Assembly (NCBI RefSeq): GCF_028622835.1
Contig: NZ_CP117677.1
Location: forward strand, 1,136,001 to 1,200,000
Direction of reading: 5' to 3'
Origin: Caloramator sp. mosi_1
GTDB taxonomy: Bacteria; Bacillota; Clostridia; Clostridiales; Caloramatoraceae
DNA: 64,000 nt
This document shows, in pieces, positions 52,437 through 62,357 of the stretch. The notes under the pieces are model-generated. The model did no database searches. It saw nothing but the letters and a program-made list of their open reading frames with translations, and had not been told where the DNA came from. The position numbers and the translations under genes are program-made. Numbering within the stretch: the stretch's first letter is position 1; each line of letters opens with the position of its first letter.

Positions 52437-52601
52437 AATTATATAGATAATACTTTTTTGTATATGATACTATTAGTTTGTCAAGTTCTTGGCTTAATTT
52501 TAATATTTTATGGTATTCATCTTTTTTATTCCATCTTTTAATTCTAAATTAAGTTGATTTGAAAGTACTTCTATTTTACTTTTAATTTCATCTTTTAGCA
52601 T
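52414..52601 (-). CDS. Spo0E-like aspartyl-phosphate phosphatase (frame broken)
   Basis: A small protein of about 62 residues seen only after adding one A near 52528. It reads KSKIEVLSNQLNLELKDG, then KILKLSQELDKLIVSYTKKY. The SQELDKLI..Y pattern is the Spo0E signature; these proteins dephosphorylate Spo0A-phosphate. ATG 52601 has GGTGGGGGA upstream; ATG 52607 is possible. The stop at 52414 lies in the terminator. Confidence 0.78.
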
Positions 52602-52695
52602 TTTCATCCCCCACCATTTACACTTTTTAAGACAGCGACAAGGGATATTTTAACACTATTAAAGATGTAAATCAATGATTGTTAAAATAAAATTT

Positions 52696-53588
52696 TTAAG
52701 ATTGTGTAATAAATTGACTGCGTTTTATGTGTTCAATAAATGTTCTTGAAGCAGGTGATAGTGTTTTTTGTTGTGATAAACAAGATAAATAGGTCTTGTT
52801 ATATCTAAATCTTTTATACTATGAAATCTTAAAAGATTAGCTTCTATTAAATCTTTACAGGCATAATAGGAGACAATAGCCACTCCTATTTTATTTTTAC
52901 TAATTGTATTACTGTTTCTAAGGAGTTTGCATTTATTATTACGTTTAAATCATTGATATTAACTCCTATTTCAGATAGTTTTTTTCAAATATATGCCTTG
53001 TTGCAGAACCATCTTCCCTTTGAATAAAGGGCAATTTAATTAGGTCGTTAAAGTCTATCTTTTGATCTAAGAAATTGAAATTGCTGATTAGTACAAGCTT
53101 ATCTTGAAATATATTTGTGTATGTTAGTTTGCAGTCATCTATCATATCTCCAACAATACCTAAATCAACATTAAAGGATGTTAGCTGGTCGACTACATAT
53201 TGTGTACTTCCTTCCTTAATATCATAATTTATGTCATTATATAGTTTGTTGAAGGATTCTATAGCTTGTGGCAGTAAAAATCTACAAGGTGTAGTGCTGG
53301 CAGCAATAGTTATTGTACCGCATATTCTATTATCATAAAGAGAAAGACTTGAAATAGCATTATCTCTGATGCTTATTAAGTTTATAGCATATTCATAAAA
53401 GAGTTTTCCTGCTTCAGTTAAGCGTATATCCTTTCCATTTCTATCAAATAAAACAACTTTTAATTCCCTCTCTAAAGAGGAGATATGAGAACTTATTGTA
53501 GGTTGTGATAAAAAGTAGCTTCAGCTGCCTTAGAAAAACTTTTATATTTTGCAACATTTATAAATGCTTCAATTTGTTTAAAATCCAT
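52696..53588 (-). CDS. LysR-family transcriptional regulator (frame broken)
   Basis: About 299 residues. N-terminal winged helix DFKQIEAFINVAKYKSFSKA, AEATFLSQPTISSHISSLE and LFDRNGKDIRLTEAGKLFYEY; C-terminal effector domain with AASTTPCRFLLPQAI and LPFIQREDGSATR. The latter resembles the CysL/CbbR-type domains, suggesting a sulfur or small-anion ligand, but the target is unknown. Frames break near 53508, 52985, 52910 and 52770. Divergent from murA across a 200-bp gap. Confidence 0.88.
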
Positions 53589-53713
53589 ACCATCACCCCA
53601 ATTATATAGTATATGAATAGTATTAATTTTTCAACAAATAATACACATTAACAATAGAGTTATAATTTGTTATCAAAAATATAAAAATATGTATTAAAAA
53701 ATTGAATATAAAA

Positions 53714-53722
53714 TGCTATAAT
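53714..53722 (+). promoter_or_regulatory. murA extended -10
   Basis: TGCTATAAT is an extended -10 box, 69 bp before murA; no good -35 is seen, and none is required with the TGn extension. Confidence 0.5.
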
Positions 53723-53790
53723 ATCAATTATGGGTATAAAATAGGATAATTATCTCTAAATATAGATTACAAAAAGGATGGGTGCTGTTT

Positions 53791-55060
53791 ATGGAAAAAT
53801 TAATTATAGAAGGTGGTATTCCTTTAAAGGGAGAAGTAGTTATAGGCGGAGCAAAATGCGGCTGTAGCAATACTACCTGCAGTTATACTTGCAGATAAGG
53901 GAGAGTTTATAATTGATAATCTTCCTGAAATTGAAGATATAAAGTGTCTTGAAGAAATATTAAGAGGCCTTGGGGCTAAGGTTGAAGAAGTTAGTGATAC
54001 AGCAGTAAAAATAGACACAAAGGAAGTTAAGGATTTTAGAGCATTAGGTGAAGAAGTAAAGAAGATGAGGGCTTCATACTATCTGTTAGGTTCACTGCTT
54101 TCTAAGTTTGGACGTGCGGAGGTTGCATTCCCAGGCGGATGTCCAATAGGAGTAAGACCAATTGACCAACACATCAAAGGATTTGAAGCAATGGGAGCAA
54201 AGGTAACTATTGAGCACGGTGTTATTAAGGCCTATACAGATAATGGTCTAAAGGGTGCTCATATCTATCTTGACGTTGTAAGTGTAGGAGCAACAATAAA
54301 CATTATGCTTGCTGCCACTAAAGCAAAGGGTGTTACAATTATTGAAAATGCTGCAAAGGAACCTCACGTTGTTGATGTTGCAAACTTTTTAAACAGTATG
54401 GGAGCAAAGATAAAAGGTGCAGGAACAGATGTTATAAAGGTGTATGGTGTTGAAGAATTGGTTGCTTGCAATTACAGTGTTATACCAGACCAAATAGAAG
54501 CAGGAACATATATGGTTGCAGCAGCGGCAACAAGAGGAGATGTGGTATTAAAGAATGTAATACCAAAGCATCTTGAGTCTATTACTGCAAAGCTTTTAGA
54601 GATGGGTGTAACGGTTGAAGAGGGTGATGATACAGTAAGAGTCTGTGCAGATAAGAGACCGAAGGCAATAAATATAAAAACTCTTCCATACCCAGGTTTC
54701 CCAACGGATCTTCAACAACCTATGTCAACTCTTTGTACTATATCAGAGGGTGTTAGTATTATAAACGAAAGTATCTGGGAAGGTCGCTTTAAGCATTGTG
54801 ATGAACTAAAGAGAATGGGAGCAAAAATTAAGGTTGAAGGAAGAGTAGCCGTAATCGAGGGAATTGAAAGATTATCTGGTGCAGAGGTTGTAGCAACAGA
54901 TTTAAGAGGTGGAGCTGCCCTTGTTGTTGCTGGTCTTGTAGCAGATGGCGTTACTGAAGTTACAAATATACGCCATATAGATAGAGGATATGAAAAGATA
55001 GAATATAAGCTTCAGGCCTTAGGTGCAAAAATAAAGAGAGTAAAAGAAGGGGATAACTAA
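53791..55060 (+). CDS. murA: UDP-GlcNAc 1-carboxyvinyltransferase MurA (frame broken)
   Basis: First committed step of peptidoglycan synthesis. [14 protein letters not shown] (the catalytic Lys-Asn pair) and [15 protein letters not shown], with the fosfomycin-target Cys, are present; [11 protein letters not shown] is a C-terminal family motif. About 423 residues. One base is lost near 53858. Ends in a terminator. Confidence 0.96.
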
Positions 55061-55078
55061 TAGGTTATCCCCTTTAAA
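55047..55078 (+). terminator. terminator after murA
   Basis: AAGGGGATAAC, 6-nt loop, GTTATCCCCTT, overlapping the stop; followed by TAAAAA. Confidence 0.8.
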
Positions 55079-55095
55079 AATCTGACTTTATGATT

Positions 55096-56267
55096 TTATT
55101 TGTTTCTTGCCACTCCACTTTTTATAGCTGATTCAAATACGGATTTTGCAACCTTTTTTGTACTTCTAAATTAAAGGGTTTAGGAATTATGTATTCCTCA
55201 TTTAGTTCATTTTCTGTAACTGATTCTGCTATTGCAAGGGCTGCTGCTATTTTCATATCTTCATTTATTGTTTTTGCCCTTGCATCAAGTGCACCTCTAA
55301 ATATTCCAGGGAAGGCTAAAACATTATTTATTTGATTTGCAAAATCAGAACGGCCTGTACCAACAATTCTTGCCCCTGCTTCCTTTGCATCTTGTGGGAA
55401 TATTTCTGGTGTTGGATTTGCCATTGCAAATACAATAGCATCTTTTTCATTGTTTTAACCATCTCTTTGGTTAACACGTTTGGAGCAGAAACACCTATAA
55501 AAACGTCTGCATCTGCTATTACATCTTTTAGTTCTCCTTTTTCGTTGTTTGGGTTTGTAATTTCTGCAAGTTTCTTTTTGCCTCATCTACATTTTCTATT
55601 CCTCTATAGAGTGCACCTATCTTGTCACATACAACTATATTTTTAGCACCATAGGATAAAAGAAGGTTACATATGGATGTTCCTGCAGCACCAGCACCAT
55701 TTATAACTATTTTTAAGTCTTCAAGTTTTTTATTTACTATTTTTAGAGAATTAATGAGTGCTGCAAGACATACAATAGCAGTTCCGTGCTGGTCGTCGTG
55801 AAAAACCGGAATATCAAGCTTTTCTTTTAGTTTTTCTTCGATTTCAAAACATCTTGGAGCAGAAATATCCTCAAGGTTTATTCCTCCAAAGGAAGGGGAT
55901 ATTTTTGTAATTGTATCAACTATTTCATCAACATCCTTTGTATTTAGGACTATTGGGAAGGCATCGACGTCTGCAAATTTTTTAAACAGAACAGCTTTTC
56001 CCTCCATAACAGGCAGTGAAGCAAGAGGTCCTATGTCACCAAGTCCTAAAACTGCAGTTCCATCTGAAACTACAGCAATAGTATTCCATTTTCTTGTGTA
56101 GGTATAAACAAGTTCATGATTTTTATGTATTTCTATACAAGGTTGTGCAACACCAGGTGTGTATGCAAGAGATAGGTCAACGGAATTATTTACTTCAACT
56201 CTTGATATTACCTCTATTTTACCCCTTTTTCTTCGTGAAACTTTAGTGCTTCATCATAAATACTCAT
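55096..56267 (-). CDS. NAD(P)-dependent malic enzyme (frame broken)
   Basis: Oxidative decarboxylation of malate to pyruvate. [71 protein letters not shown]-binding [20 protein letters not shown], and [17 protein letters not shown] are classical. About 391 residues. Frames break near 56218, 55573, 55453 and 55160. Start ATG 56267 follows GGGGTGAT. Divergent from yycJ. Confidence 0.94.
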
Positions 56268-56371
56268 TTTATCACCCCGTTTTTTTAATATCAAGAATAT
56301 TATAACATAAATAATTTCCATTGTAGTTATAAATGAAAAAAGTAAAATATACATATGAAAGGAGAGAGAAT

Positions 56372-57158
56372 ATGGATTTTTGTAGTTTGTACAGTGGAAG
56401 TAGTGGTAATTCAATATATGTAGGGAATCAAAGAACAAAAATATTGGTTGACGCTGGGTTGAGTGGAAAAAGATTCAGGAGGGGCTTTTGGAAATAGGAG
56501 TTAAACCAAATGAAATAAAGGCAATTTTAATAACTCACGAACACGATGATCATATTAAAGCAGCAGGAATACTATCGAGAAGATTTAATATACCTATCTA
56601 TGCAAATTCGGACACTTGGAGTGCAATGGAGTCACAAATAGGTGAAGTTAAAGAGGAGAATATAAAGGTATTTAGTAATTATGAGCCCTTTGAGATAGGG
56701 GATATAACAGTTATACCCTTTAAGATACCTCACGATGCGTCAAGTCCTTGTGGATATAGTTTTGCTGAGAAAAATAAAAAGATTTCAATAGCAACAGATA
56801 TTGGTCACGCAAGTAAAGAAGTAAAGGATAATATAAAGGATTCTGACTTAATACTTCTTGAATCTAACCACGATGTTGAGATGTTGAAGGTAGGACCATA
56901 CCCTTACTATTTAAAAGAAGAGTATTAAGTGATGTAGGACATTTATCAAATGAGGATTGCGGAAGAACAATTGTGGATATACTAAATAGTAGGATAAAAA
57001 GGATAATATTAGGTCATTTAAGTAAAACAAATAACTATCCAGAACTTGCATATAGAACGGTTTTATCTATATTAGAGACTAATGGAATTAGGGATGGAGT
57101 AGATATTGATTTAGATATAGCACATAGGGATAGGGTAGGTAAATATTATTCAGTATAA
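56372..57158 (+). CDS. walJ: MBL-fold metallohydrolase YycJ/WalJ (frame broken)
   Basis: About 263 residues. SLYSGSSGNSIYVG at the N-terminus, the metal motif ITHEHDDHIKAAG, TDIGHAS, and LGHLSKTNN are the YycJ pattern. In Firmicutes it belongs to the walRK neighbourhood and affects cell-wall and DNA-repair phenotypes. walRK itself is absent here. Frames break near 56474 and 56917. GGAGAG precedes the ATG. Confidence 0.92.
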
Positions 57159-57169
57159 GAGGTGAGGTT

Positions 57170-58253
57170 ATGGAGTATTATGGCAGGAGAAGACCTTCTC
57201 CGTTTGGCTATTTTTATCAGCATTTCTTGGGGCAATTGTAGGTGGATTTTTACTTTTAACCTTTGCACCTGAGGCACTTTTTCAAAGGTTTCAGGTTAAT
57301 GAGCCAGAGAAGGTTGAGGTTAAAAGGAGGTTGTTTATGAGACTGCAACCTTTGATGTTACAAAGGCTGCAGAGGAGGTTATTCCTTCTGTTGTTGGTAT
57401 AAAAACAACAAAAATACAAAGAAGTTTTTTCAAAATAAAAGAGTTCAGGGTGTAGGAAGCGGAATTATAATAGATAATCAGGGGTATATACTAACAAATA
57501 ATCACGTTGCAGGATATTCGACTTCTAATATTGTTGTATCCTTATATGATGGTAGGGAGACAAATGGTAGAGTTGTTTGGGCAGATGAGGTTTTAGACCT
57601 TGCTATTGTAAAGATAGATGAGGCAAACTTAAATATTGCAAGGCTTGGAGATTCTAAAAATGTAAAAATAGGGGAGCCTGTAATTGCTATAGGAAATCCT
57701 CTTGGGCTTACATTTCAAAGAACTGTTACAGCAGGAATCGTAAGTGCTTTAAACAGAACAATTGAGAATTCTGAGGGAGTCTTTATGGAGGATTTAATTC
57801 AAACAGATGCCTCAATAAATCCAGGAAACAGTGGAGGACCTTTGGTTAATACTAAAGGAGAAGTTATAGGTATAAATACTGTAAAGGTTACGACTGCAGA
57901 GGGAATAGGTTTTGCAGTTCCGATAAATATAGTAAAACCAATAATTAATTCAATAAAGGCAACAGGAAAATTTGAAACACCTTCCCTTGGAATAAAGGGA
58001 TTTGATAAAAATCTTGCAGGATATTATGATTTTAAAATAGAAAAGGGTATATATGTTTATGATGTTTTAAGGGAAGTCCAGCAGGGAGGGCAGGTATAAA
58101 AGAAGGAGATGTTATTGTATCTATTAATGGTAAGGAAATAAATACTATGATGGAGTTAAAGGAAGAAATATATAAGATAGGTGTTGGAGGCAGCTGCACT
58201 ATTACAATAAAAACTCCCGTTGGAACAACAAAAATGTGGAAGTAAAACTATAG
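57170..58253 (+). CDS. HtrA-like trypsin-family serine protease (frame broken)
   Basis: Membrane-anchored DegP/HtrA protein of about 363 residues. One N-terminal helix ([19 protein letters not shown]), protease domain with His (ILTNNHV), Asp ([10 protein letters not shown]) and Ser ([11 protein letters not shown]), and one C-terminal PDZ domain ([18 protein letters not shown]). Frames break near 57207, 57334, 57420, 58080 and 58232. Downstream of walJ with an 11-bp gap, standard. Confidence 0.92.
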
Positions 58254-58273
58254 GCCTAAATAGGCCTATTTTT
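58250..58273 (+). terminator. terminator after the HtrA gene
   Basis: ATAGGCCTA, AA, TAGGCCTAT, TTTT; overlaps the stop codon. Confidence 0.82.
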
Positions 58274-58330
58274 ATGTATAAAAGGGATAATTCTATTGGT
58301 AAATATGGTTCATTAGAAAGGAGAGTAAAA

Positions 58331-58810
58331 ATGAATATAACTATAATATCAGTAGGAAAATTAAAGGAAAAATATTTAAAGGAAGGAATAAATGAATATC
58401 TAAAGAGACTTTCAAAATATGCAAAGGTTGATATTATTGAGGTTCCAGACGAAAAGGCACCAGAGAACCTTTCACAAAAAGAAGAGGAGATGGTTAAGGA
58501 TAAAGAAGGACAAGGTATTTTAAAGCATATAAAGGATAATATGTATGTTGTAGTGCTTGATATAAAGGGTAAACAGCTCTCTTCAGAGGAACTTGCAGAC
58601 TTTTTAAGCCAAAGGGCTCTTTTAGGTGAGAGTAATGTTGCATTTATAATTGGAGGTTCTTTAGGGCTTTCACAAACTGTCCTAAACAGGGCAAACTATA
58701 AATTGTCCTTCTCAAAGATGACCTTCCCACATCAACTTATGAGGCTTATATTGCTTGAACAAATATATAGGGGATTTAGGATTATAAACGGTGAACCGTA
58801 CCATAAGTGA
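58331..58810 (+). CDS. rlmH: 23S rRNA (pseudouridine1915-N3)-methyltransferase RlmH
   Basis: 159 residues, intact. [20 protein letters not shown] at the start, [20 protein letters not shown] (SPOUT knot) and the invariant C-terminus [24 protein letters not shown] precedes ATG 58331; the longer open frame from 58220 is not used. Confidence 0.97.
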   Translation: MNITIISVGKLKEKYLKEGINEYLKRLSKYAKVDIIEVPDEKAPENLSQKEEEMVKDKEGQGILKHIKDNMYVVVLDIKGKQLSSEELADFLSQRALLGESNVAFIIGGSLGLSQTVLNRANYKLSFSKMTFPHQLMRLILLEQIYRGFRIINGEPYHK

Positions 58811-58973
58811 GGGGAATTTTGATAAAATATGTTAAAAAATATTAAGTAAAAAGGTTAAAATATCGAATAAAAATTAATGTTTCATAAATATAAGAGAATT
58901 TTCAAAATAATTTTCTTAACAAGGTAAGATATAGTAAAAAGTTTTGATTTTAACCTAATCAGCGACAGAAGTC

Positions 58974-58993
58974 ACCTACTTCTATAAGTGGGT
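58974..58993 (+). repeat. IS605-type subterminal hairpin, left side
   Basis: ACCTACTT, loop CTAT, AAGTGGGT. Same tetraloop and similar stem as the right-end hairpin at 60366-60387, as expected for imperfect palindromes bound by IS200/IS605 transposases. The exact left boundary could not be fixed; 58811-58970 is A/T-rich with nothing else visible. Confidence 0.6.
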
Positions 58994-59047
58994 TATGAAT
59001 GTCAGTTAACAAATTCATCGTTCAGATACAAAATAAGCATTAGAAAA

Positions 59048-59213
59048 ATGAGGTTATATAGATATATAGATTTAGATAATAATGATCATTCAGTGTTCTT
59101 GCTATATTATCATCTTGTTTTAGTAACGAGATATAGAAGAAAGCTTATAAATGATAATATTGTGAAGGCAAATTGAAGTTATTAAAAAATATATAGAAAA
59201 GCAAGGTGAATAG
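59048..59213 (+). pseudogene. IS200/IS605 transposase TnpA, internal-deletion remnant
   Basis: The start (DLDNNDHSVFLLYYHLVLVT, then RYRRKLIND) is the TnpA N-terminus, but after about 35 residues the sequence jumps to the TnpA C-terminus (IEVIKKYIEKQGE-stop). About 80 residues, including the HUH motif and the catalytic tyrosine, are gone. It cannot act as a transposase. Its stop is next to the tnpB start. Confidence 0.85.
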
Positions 59214-59215
59214 GT

Positions 59216-60292
59216 GTGACTTTGCTAAAAGCCTATAAATATAGAATATACCCAACAAAAGAACAAAAGGAATATTTATCAAAAGTATTTGGTTGTGTAA
59301 GGTTCATATACAACAAAATGCTTAATGATAAGATAGAGCATTACAAACAAACAGGAAAAATACTTAAAACAACTCCTGCACAATATAAAAAGAATATACT
59401 TTTCTAAAAGAAGTAGATAGCCTTGCTCTTGCTAATGCACAGCTTAATTTAGAGAAGGCATACAAGAGCTTTTTTAGAGATAATAGCATAGGCTTTCCTA
59501 AATTCAAGAAGAAAAAAGGATATCAATCCTATACAACAAATAATCAAAATGGGACAGTTGATATTATAGACGGTTACTTAAAAATACCAAAGTTAAAAAC
59601 AAAGATAAAAATAAAACAACATAGGCAATTTGAAGGAATTATTAAATCAGTAACAATATCTAAAACACCAACAGAAAAATATTATGCTTCTATATTAGTA
59701 GAAACAGAGATAAAGGAGTTACCAGAAGTAGATAAAAAAATTGGAATAGATTTAGGGTTAAAGGAATTTGCAATATTATCAGATGGAGCAAAAATAGAAA
59801 ATCCCAAATGGCTAAGAAGAACTGAAAAAAGAATAAAGAAACTACAAAGAGATTTATCAAGAAAACAAAAGGGCAGTAAAAATTATGAGAAAAATAGACA
59901 AAAACTTGCTAAATTACACGAAAAAATAACTAATCAAAGAAGAGATTTTCTTCATAAATTGTCCTCTAAAATTATAAACGAAAACCAAGTTATAGTTTTA
60001 GAGGATTTGAAGGTAAAGAATATGCAACAAAATAGATGTTTATCAAAATCAATAAGTGAAGTATCCTGGGCAGAATTTAGAAGAATATTAGAATATAAAG
60101 CAAAGTGGTATGGAAGAGAAATAATAATAGGCACCACAAAACTATGCATCAAGTCAAATATGTTCAGAGTGTGGATATAAAAACATAGAGGTAAAGAATT
60201 TAGCATTGAGGGAGTGGGAGTGTCCTAATTGTGGTGCTAAACACGATAGAGATGTAAATGCAGCAAAGAACTTACTAAAATTAGCCATATAA
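59216..60292 (+). CDS. tnpB: IS605-type TnpB, RNA-guided RuvC nuclease (frame broken)
   Basis: About 359 residues. N-terminal [20 protein letters not shown]; RuvC-like active site Asp in [13 protein letters not shown], Glu in [12 protein letters not shown] and Asp in [12 protein letters not shown]; a zinc ribbon CSECGYKN...CPNCGAKH. All catalytic residues remain. TnpB proteins are RNA-guided DNA nucleases that use an RNA made from the element's right end. Frames break near 59398 and 60135. GTG start 59216. Confidence 0.92.
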
Positions 60293-60395
60293 ATGGTAAA
60301 ACTGGGGATGGAACAGCCCTTTGAGCGTGGGTAAACTGGTAGCAGAAGCTACCTTGACCACGAAGCCACCACCTCTATAGGTGGGGGTAGTTCAC
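60200..60395 (+). ncRNA. candidate omega RNA and IS605 right end
   Basis: The last part of tnpB plus the 3' region forms the usual position of the TnpB guide RNA. It includes GGTAGCAGAAGCTACC and the terminal hairpin CCACCACCT-CTAT-AGGTGGGGG (60366-60387), followed by TAGTTCAC (to 60395). Bases after 60395 would then act as guide. Boundaries are inferred from family organisation. Confidence 0.5.
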
Positions 60396-60536
60396 ATATG
60401 GTGGTAATATGATAAGAGTAATATAAGGAGACACACTGGTTATTAAAGAATTATAAAAAGGAGAACCATTGGATTAGAATAAGACTTGTATTTATGTTTA
60501 TATTTTAGAAAAATTTTTAGCTCTAAGATAGATTGT

Positions 60537-60565
60537 TGCAACCATTTTCTGTTTTTTATGTCTAA
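60537..60565 (+). promoter_or_regulatory. ECF-type autoregulatory promoter
   Basis: TGCAAC (60537-60542), a 16-bp spacer, TGTC and then TAA. It resembles the TGAAAC-N16-CGTC promoters used by SigM/SigV/SigW-type ECF factors and lies 50 bp before the ECF gene. Confidence 0.6.
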
Positions 60566-60578
60566 TATATGTAACAAA

Positions 60579-60596
60579 TTCATATGCGCATATGAA
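60579..60596. repeat. 18-bp perfect palindrome
   Basis: TTCATATGCGCATATGAA between the ECF-type promoter and the sigma gene's ribosome site; it lies in the mRNA leader and could be an operator or a leader hairpin. Function unknown. Confidence 0.5.
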
Positions 60597-60614
60597 AGCT
60601 TAGGAGGACACTTT

Positions 60615-61180
60615 ATGGAACTACTTATAAAAAAGCACAAAAGGGTGATAAAGAAGCATTTATACAATTGATAAATGATAATATGAATCAAATGTATAAG
60701 GTTGCAAAATCCAGACTTCTTTCGGATGAGGATGTAGGTGATGCAATTCAAGAGACTATTCTTGCAGCGTATAAGAATCTTGATAAACTTAAGGAGGTTC
60801 GTTATTTTAAAACTTGGCTCATTAGAATACTTATCAATAAATGCAATGATATTGTCAGTAAAAGTAAGAATATTATTTATATTGAGGATTACAGTTTAAT
60901 TAATAATGGAATGAGTATGAAAACAAATAATGAGAGTATTGAAGACAGACTTGATTTTATAAAGACTTTAGAAGTGCTGAGTGAGGATTATAGAACCGTT
61001 GTTGTACTGTATTATGTAAATGGTTTCACTACTAAGGAAATAAGTGAAATATTAGGTGAAAAAGAAGGGACTATTAAGTCAAGACTTAACAGGGCAAGAC
61101 AGAGGCTAAAGGATTATTACTTAGAAATTAATGATGATAAAAGTTTGATAGGATATAAAATAGGAGGGGATACGTTATGA
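60615..61180 (+). CDS. ECF (sigma-70 family) sigma factor (frame broken)
   Basis: About 188 residues. Sigma region 2 (KSRLLSDEDVGDAIQETILA, YKNLDKL, FKTWLIRILINKC) and region 4 (LSEDYRTVVVLYYVNGFTTK, EISEILGEKEGTIKSRLNRA). SigV/SigW-type by overall layout. One A is lost near 60642 (IKKAQKGDKEAF). AGGAGG precedes ATG 60615. Its stop overlaps the next gene's ATG (ATGA), typical of a sigma/anti-sigma pair. Confidence 0.92.
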
Positions 61181-62211
61181 TTAACAATTTTGAGGATAAT
61201 ATTAAAGATTTACTATCTCAAGATATTAAAATACCAGATAGTGTATTATCAAAGGCGGAATTGGCTTTTGAGCAAATAAGATATTCTGAAGATGTAAAGA
61301 CTACAAAGTTTAAGGAATTTAAAAGACAATCTATTGCAGCGGTGGCAGTGATATGTGTTTTAAGTCTAACTGTATTTGGAGGTTCTGCTTTTGCATTAAT
61401 TAGAGCACTTTTTAGTGATAAGGGCATTCAAAATGCTGTAGAAAATGGATATGTCCAATCATCATTAGGAAATGTGGTGAAAGACAATGGAGTTGCAATA
61501 AGTGTTGATGACATAGTAGTAGACAAAACGAAGATGGCAGTTTCCTTTACATTAAATTTTGACGATAAAAGCAAATTAAGAAATGTTAGTGATATATTAT
61601 TAGGATTAACAATAAAGGATTATAAAGGAATAATTATAGAGGAAGATGGAAATGCAGATTCAGTGGTTAGAGGATTGTTTTCAAAAATTGATGCATCTCA
61701 AAAGGAAAAAGGAGAACTAAAATATTATTTAGAGATGTATTCAACATCAGGAGAAATCACAGGTATAGATAATGTGATAATAGATATAAACTCTGTTAAC
61801 TTATTCGAAGAGGATAAAGGAAAAAATATTGAAAATATTAATGGTAATTGGAAATTTTCATTAAAATTAGATGATAAGTTTACAGAATCAAAAGAAATTA
61901 AATTTAGAGCTGAAAATAAGAGTGATATTATTGAAATTGTATCAGCAAAGATGCTGCCAACAGGAATGTCTATAGAGTGTATTGTTAATAAGCCAGTAGA
62001 TGAAAATATAATAAACAAAATAAATTTAATAGATGAGCAGGGGAATATATATATACCATCACCAATTGCTTCAATTGATAGTATATCAAATAATAGAAAT
62101 GTAATTAAATTGACCTTTGATGCGACTTTATTCCAAAGCAAAGATAAGTTAATAATGCGTATAAGGGATATTTATGGTAAAAACGAAGAAATTAGATTGG
62201 TTAAGGAATAA
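61177..62211 (+). CDS. DUF4179 protein, probable anti-sigma factor
   Basis: 344 residues, intact. Soluble N-terminal ~50 residues (cytoplasmic), a single membrane helix (SIAAVAVICVLSLTVFGGSA), and a long extracellular part with the DUF4179/DUF5643-like beta-rich domain. Translational coupling to the ECF gene and a type-II topology suggest it holds the sigma factor at the membrane; no zinc ZAS motif (HxxxCxxC) is seen, so the anti-sigma role is inferred from context. Confidence 0.85.
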   Translation: MINNFEDNIKDLLSQDIKIPDSVLSKAELAFEQIRYSEDVKTTKFKEFKRQSIAAVAVICVLSLTVFGGSAFALIRALFSDKGIQNAVENGYVQSSLGNVVKDNGVAISVDDIVVDKTKMAVSFTLNFDDKSKLRNVSDILLGLTIKDYKGIIIEEDGNADSVVRGLFSKIDASQKEKGELKYYLEMYSTSGEITGIDNVIIDINSVNLFEEDKGKNIENINGNWKFSLKLDDKFTESKEIKFRAENKSDIIEIVSAKMLPTGMSIECIVNKPVDENIINKINLIDEQGNIYIPSPIASIDSISNNRNVIKLTFDATLFQSKDKLIMRIRDIYGKNEEIRLVKE

Positions 62212-62294
62212 TATAGTGATTAGCCTAATGTAAAAACGTTCTTTTAGTGCAAAGTAAATTTTTTATAAACTTACTTCTGTGTTTATAAATGGTA

Positions 62295-62329
62295 AATTAA
62301 GGAGAGTATTTGCTCTCCTTAATTTTTTA
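62295..62329. terminator. terminator between DUF4179 gene and potC
   Basis: AATTAAGGAGAG, 6-nt loop, CTCTCCTTAATT then TTTT; between convergent genes. Confidence 0.85.
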
Positions 62330-62357
62330 AACTCTGTAAAAATAGATATATTTTCAC

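Noticed and set aside
58220-58330. Upstream extension of RlmH
   Set aside because: The frame before ATG 58331 encodes the end of the HtrA gene and its terminator; AAAGGAGAG precedes the true start.
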